NCBI GenBank assembly: GCA_040755395.1
Contig: JBFMAX010000001.1
Location: forward strand, 1 to 64,000
Source of the DNA: Nitrospirota bacterium
GTDB taxonomy: Bacteria; Nitrospirota; Nitrospiria; Nitrospirales; Nitrospiraceae
Length of the DNA: 64,000 nt
Direction of reading: 5' to 3'
The notes under the pieces were generated by a model. That model made no database searches, was not told the origin of the DNA, and saw nothing but the letters and a program-made list of their open reading frames with translations. Within the stretch, counting starts at the first letter, position 1, and the number at the start of each line of letters is the position of its first letter. Of this stretch, positions 63,423 to 64,000 are shown one piece after another. The position numbers and the translations under genes are program-made.

Positions 63423-64000
63423 GTGCGCCGACTGCTCATCGTGGGCAACTGGAAGATGCACAAGACGGCCTCGGAGGCGGCGGACCATGTCCGGCATCTC
63501 TTGGCGCTGATCCCGGAGACGATCGGGATCGAAGCGGTCCTCGCGCCGCCGTTCACGGCGTTGCAGGCGGTGCGTGACGCGCTGGCCGGCGATTCTCGCT
63601 TCGTCCTTGCCGCGCAGAACCTGTTCTGGGAAGACCAGGGCGCATTCACCGGAGAGATTTCCGGACCGATGTTGAAGGACCTCGGCTGCCGATACGTGAT
63701 CGCCGGCCATTCAGAACGGCGGCAGATCTTCGGAGAGCAGGACGAACTCATCAACAGAAAGGTGCGCGCCGCCGTGAAACATGGCGTACGGCCGATTCTC
63801 TGCGTCGGAGAATCGGCCACCGAGCGTGACGCCGATCGCACCGATGCCGCGGTGACCGGACAGCTTCTGAAGGGACTCGCCGGCCTGCGCAAGGAAGACG
63901 TTGCGGCGGTGACCATCGCGTACGAACCGGTGTGGGCCATCGGCACCGGACGGGCCGCTTCGCCGGAACAGGCGGCGGCCGTGCACCGGACGATCCGGAA
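63423..64000 (+). CDS. tpiA: triosephosphate isomerase (cut by the window edge)
   Basis: A GTG at 63423 begins MRRLLIVGNWKMHKTASE, the standard TIM start (N and K of the active site). The catalytic histidine is in AGHSERRQ and the catalytic glutamate in AYEPVWAIGTG. The frame stays open to the end of the window. It follows pgk by 42 bases, completing the usual three-gene order. Confidence 0.95.
   Translation, partial: MRRLLIVGNWKMHKTASEAADHVRHLLALIPETIGIEAVLAPPFTALQAVRDALAGDSRFVLAAQNLFWEDQGAFTGEISGPMLKDLGCRYVIAGHSERRQIFGEQDELINRKVRAAVKHGVRPILCVGESATERDADRTDAAVTGQLLKGLAGLRKEDVAAVTIAYEPVWAIGTGRAASPEQAAAVHRTIR

Overview
The window looks like a high-GC chromosomal stretch from a Nitrospira-like (Nitrospirota) chemolithotroph. 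This is an inference from gene content, not from a marker gene: a cytochrome b6-type/cytochrome c fusion with its Rieske protein, a soluble NAD-type formate dehydrogenase beside a formate/nitrite channel, Cus-type metal efflux, several UspA proteins, small secreted paralogues and dense two-component signalling. No rRNA, tRNA or CRISPR array was seen.

Layout. 0-0.4 kb: two damaged genes joined head to tail (the end of a type I secretion ABC exporter and a broken hypothetical gene). 0.7-4.9 kb: small membrane, lipoprotein and zinc-ribbon genes, then the Rieske/cytochrome b-c module and two small envelope genes. 5.1-9.4 kb: a Ca2+-type P-ATPase, a Ca2+/cation antiporter and a small cytochrome c. 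9.4-13.5 kb: a decayed cusBA pair and, in visibly lower-GC DNA, a two-gene ABC-ATPase plus TOPRIM-nuclease module resembling OLD/PARIS phage defence. 14.0-20.3 kb: an intact cusCBA operon with a small Cys-rich leader gene. 20.4-30 kb: UspA, a PfkB-type sugar kinase, an FNT channel and formate dehydrogenase FdsA-FdsB-FdsG with two upstream genes. 30-37 kb: three further UspA proteins, a cupredoxin, an MgtE-like transporter, a hydrolase and a REC-PilZ protein. 37-46.5 kb: an APS-kinase-like protein, an M48 lipoprotein protease, an SH3 protein, a CHASE2 adenylate cyclase, a trypsin-FGE fusion coupled to a DUF3365 c-haem protein, and four small secreted proteins. 46.8-58.3 kb: two-component systems. 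58.4-64 kb: mutS2, and the divergent gapA-pgk-tpiA glycolytic run, cut by the window edge.

The most striking non-coding signal is a family of intergenic arrays with a 7-base period. They are often two inverted halves around a centre, and they recur in at least eleven places between about 3.3 and 37.7 kb. Some intrude into genes: one lies in frame inside the P-ATPase, others supply the last codons of cusC and a usp gene or surround the start of the APS-kinase gene. There are also two copies of a short non-autonomous transposon, each with 16-bp terminal inverted repeats and a perfect 4-bp target duplication; one copy supplies the stop codon of fdsB. A G/C-rich hairpin repeat occurs four times.

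All functional calls rest on reading motifs and gene order by eye; no database search was run.
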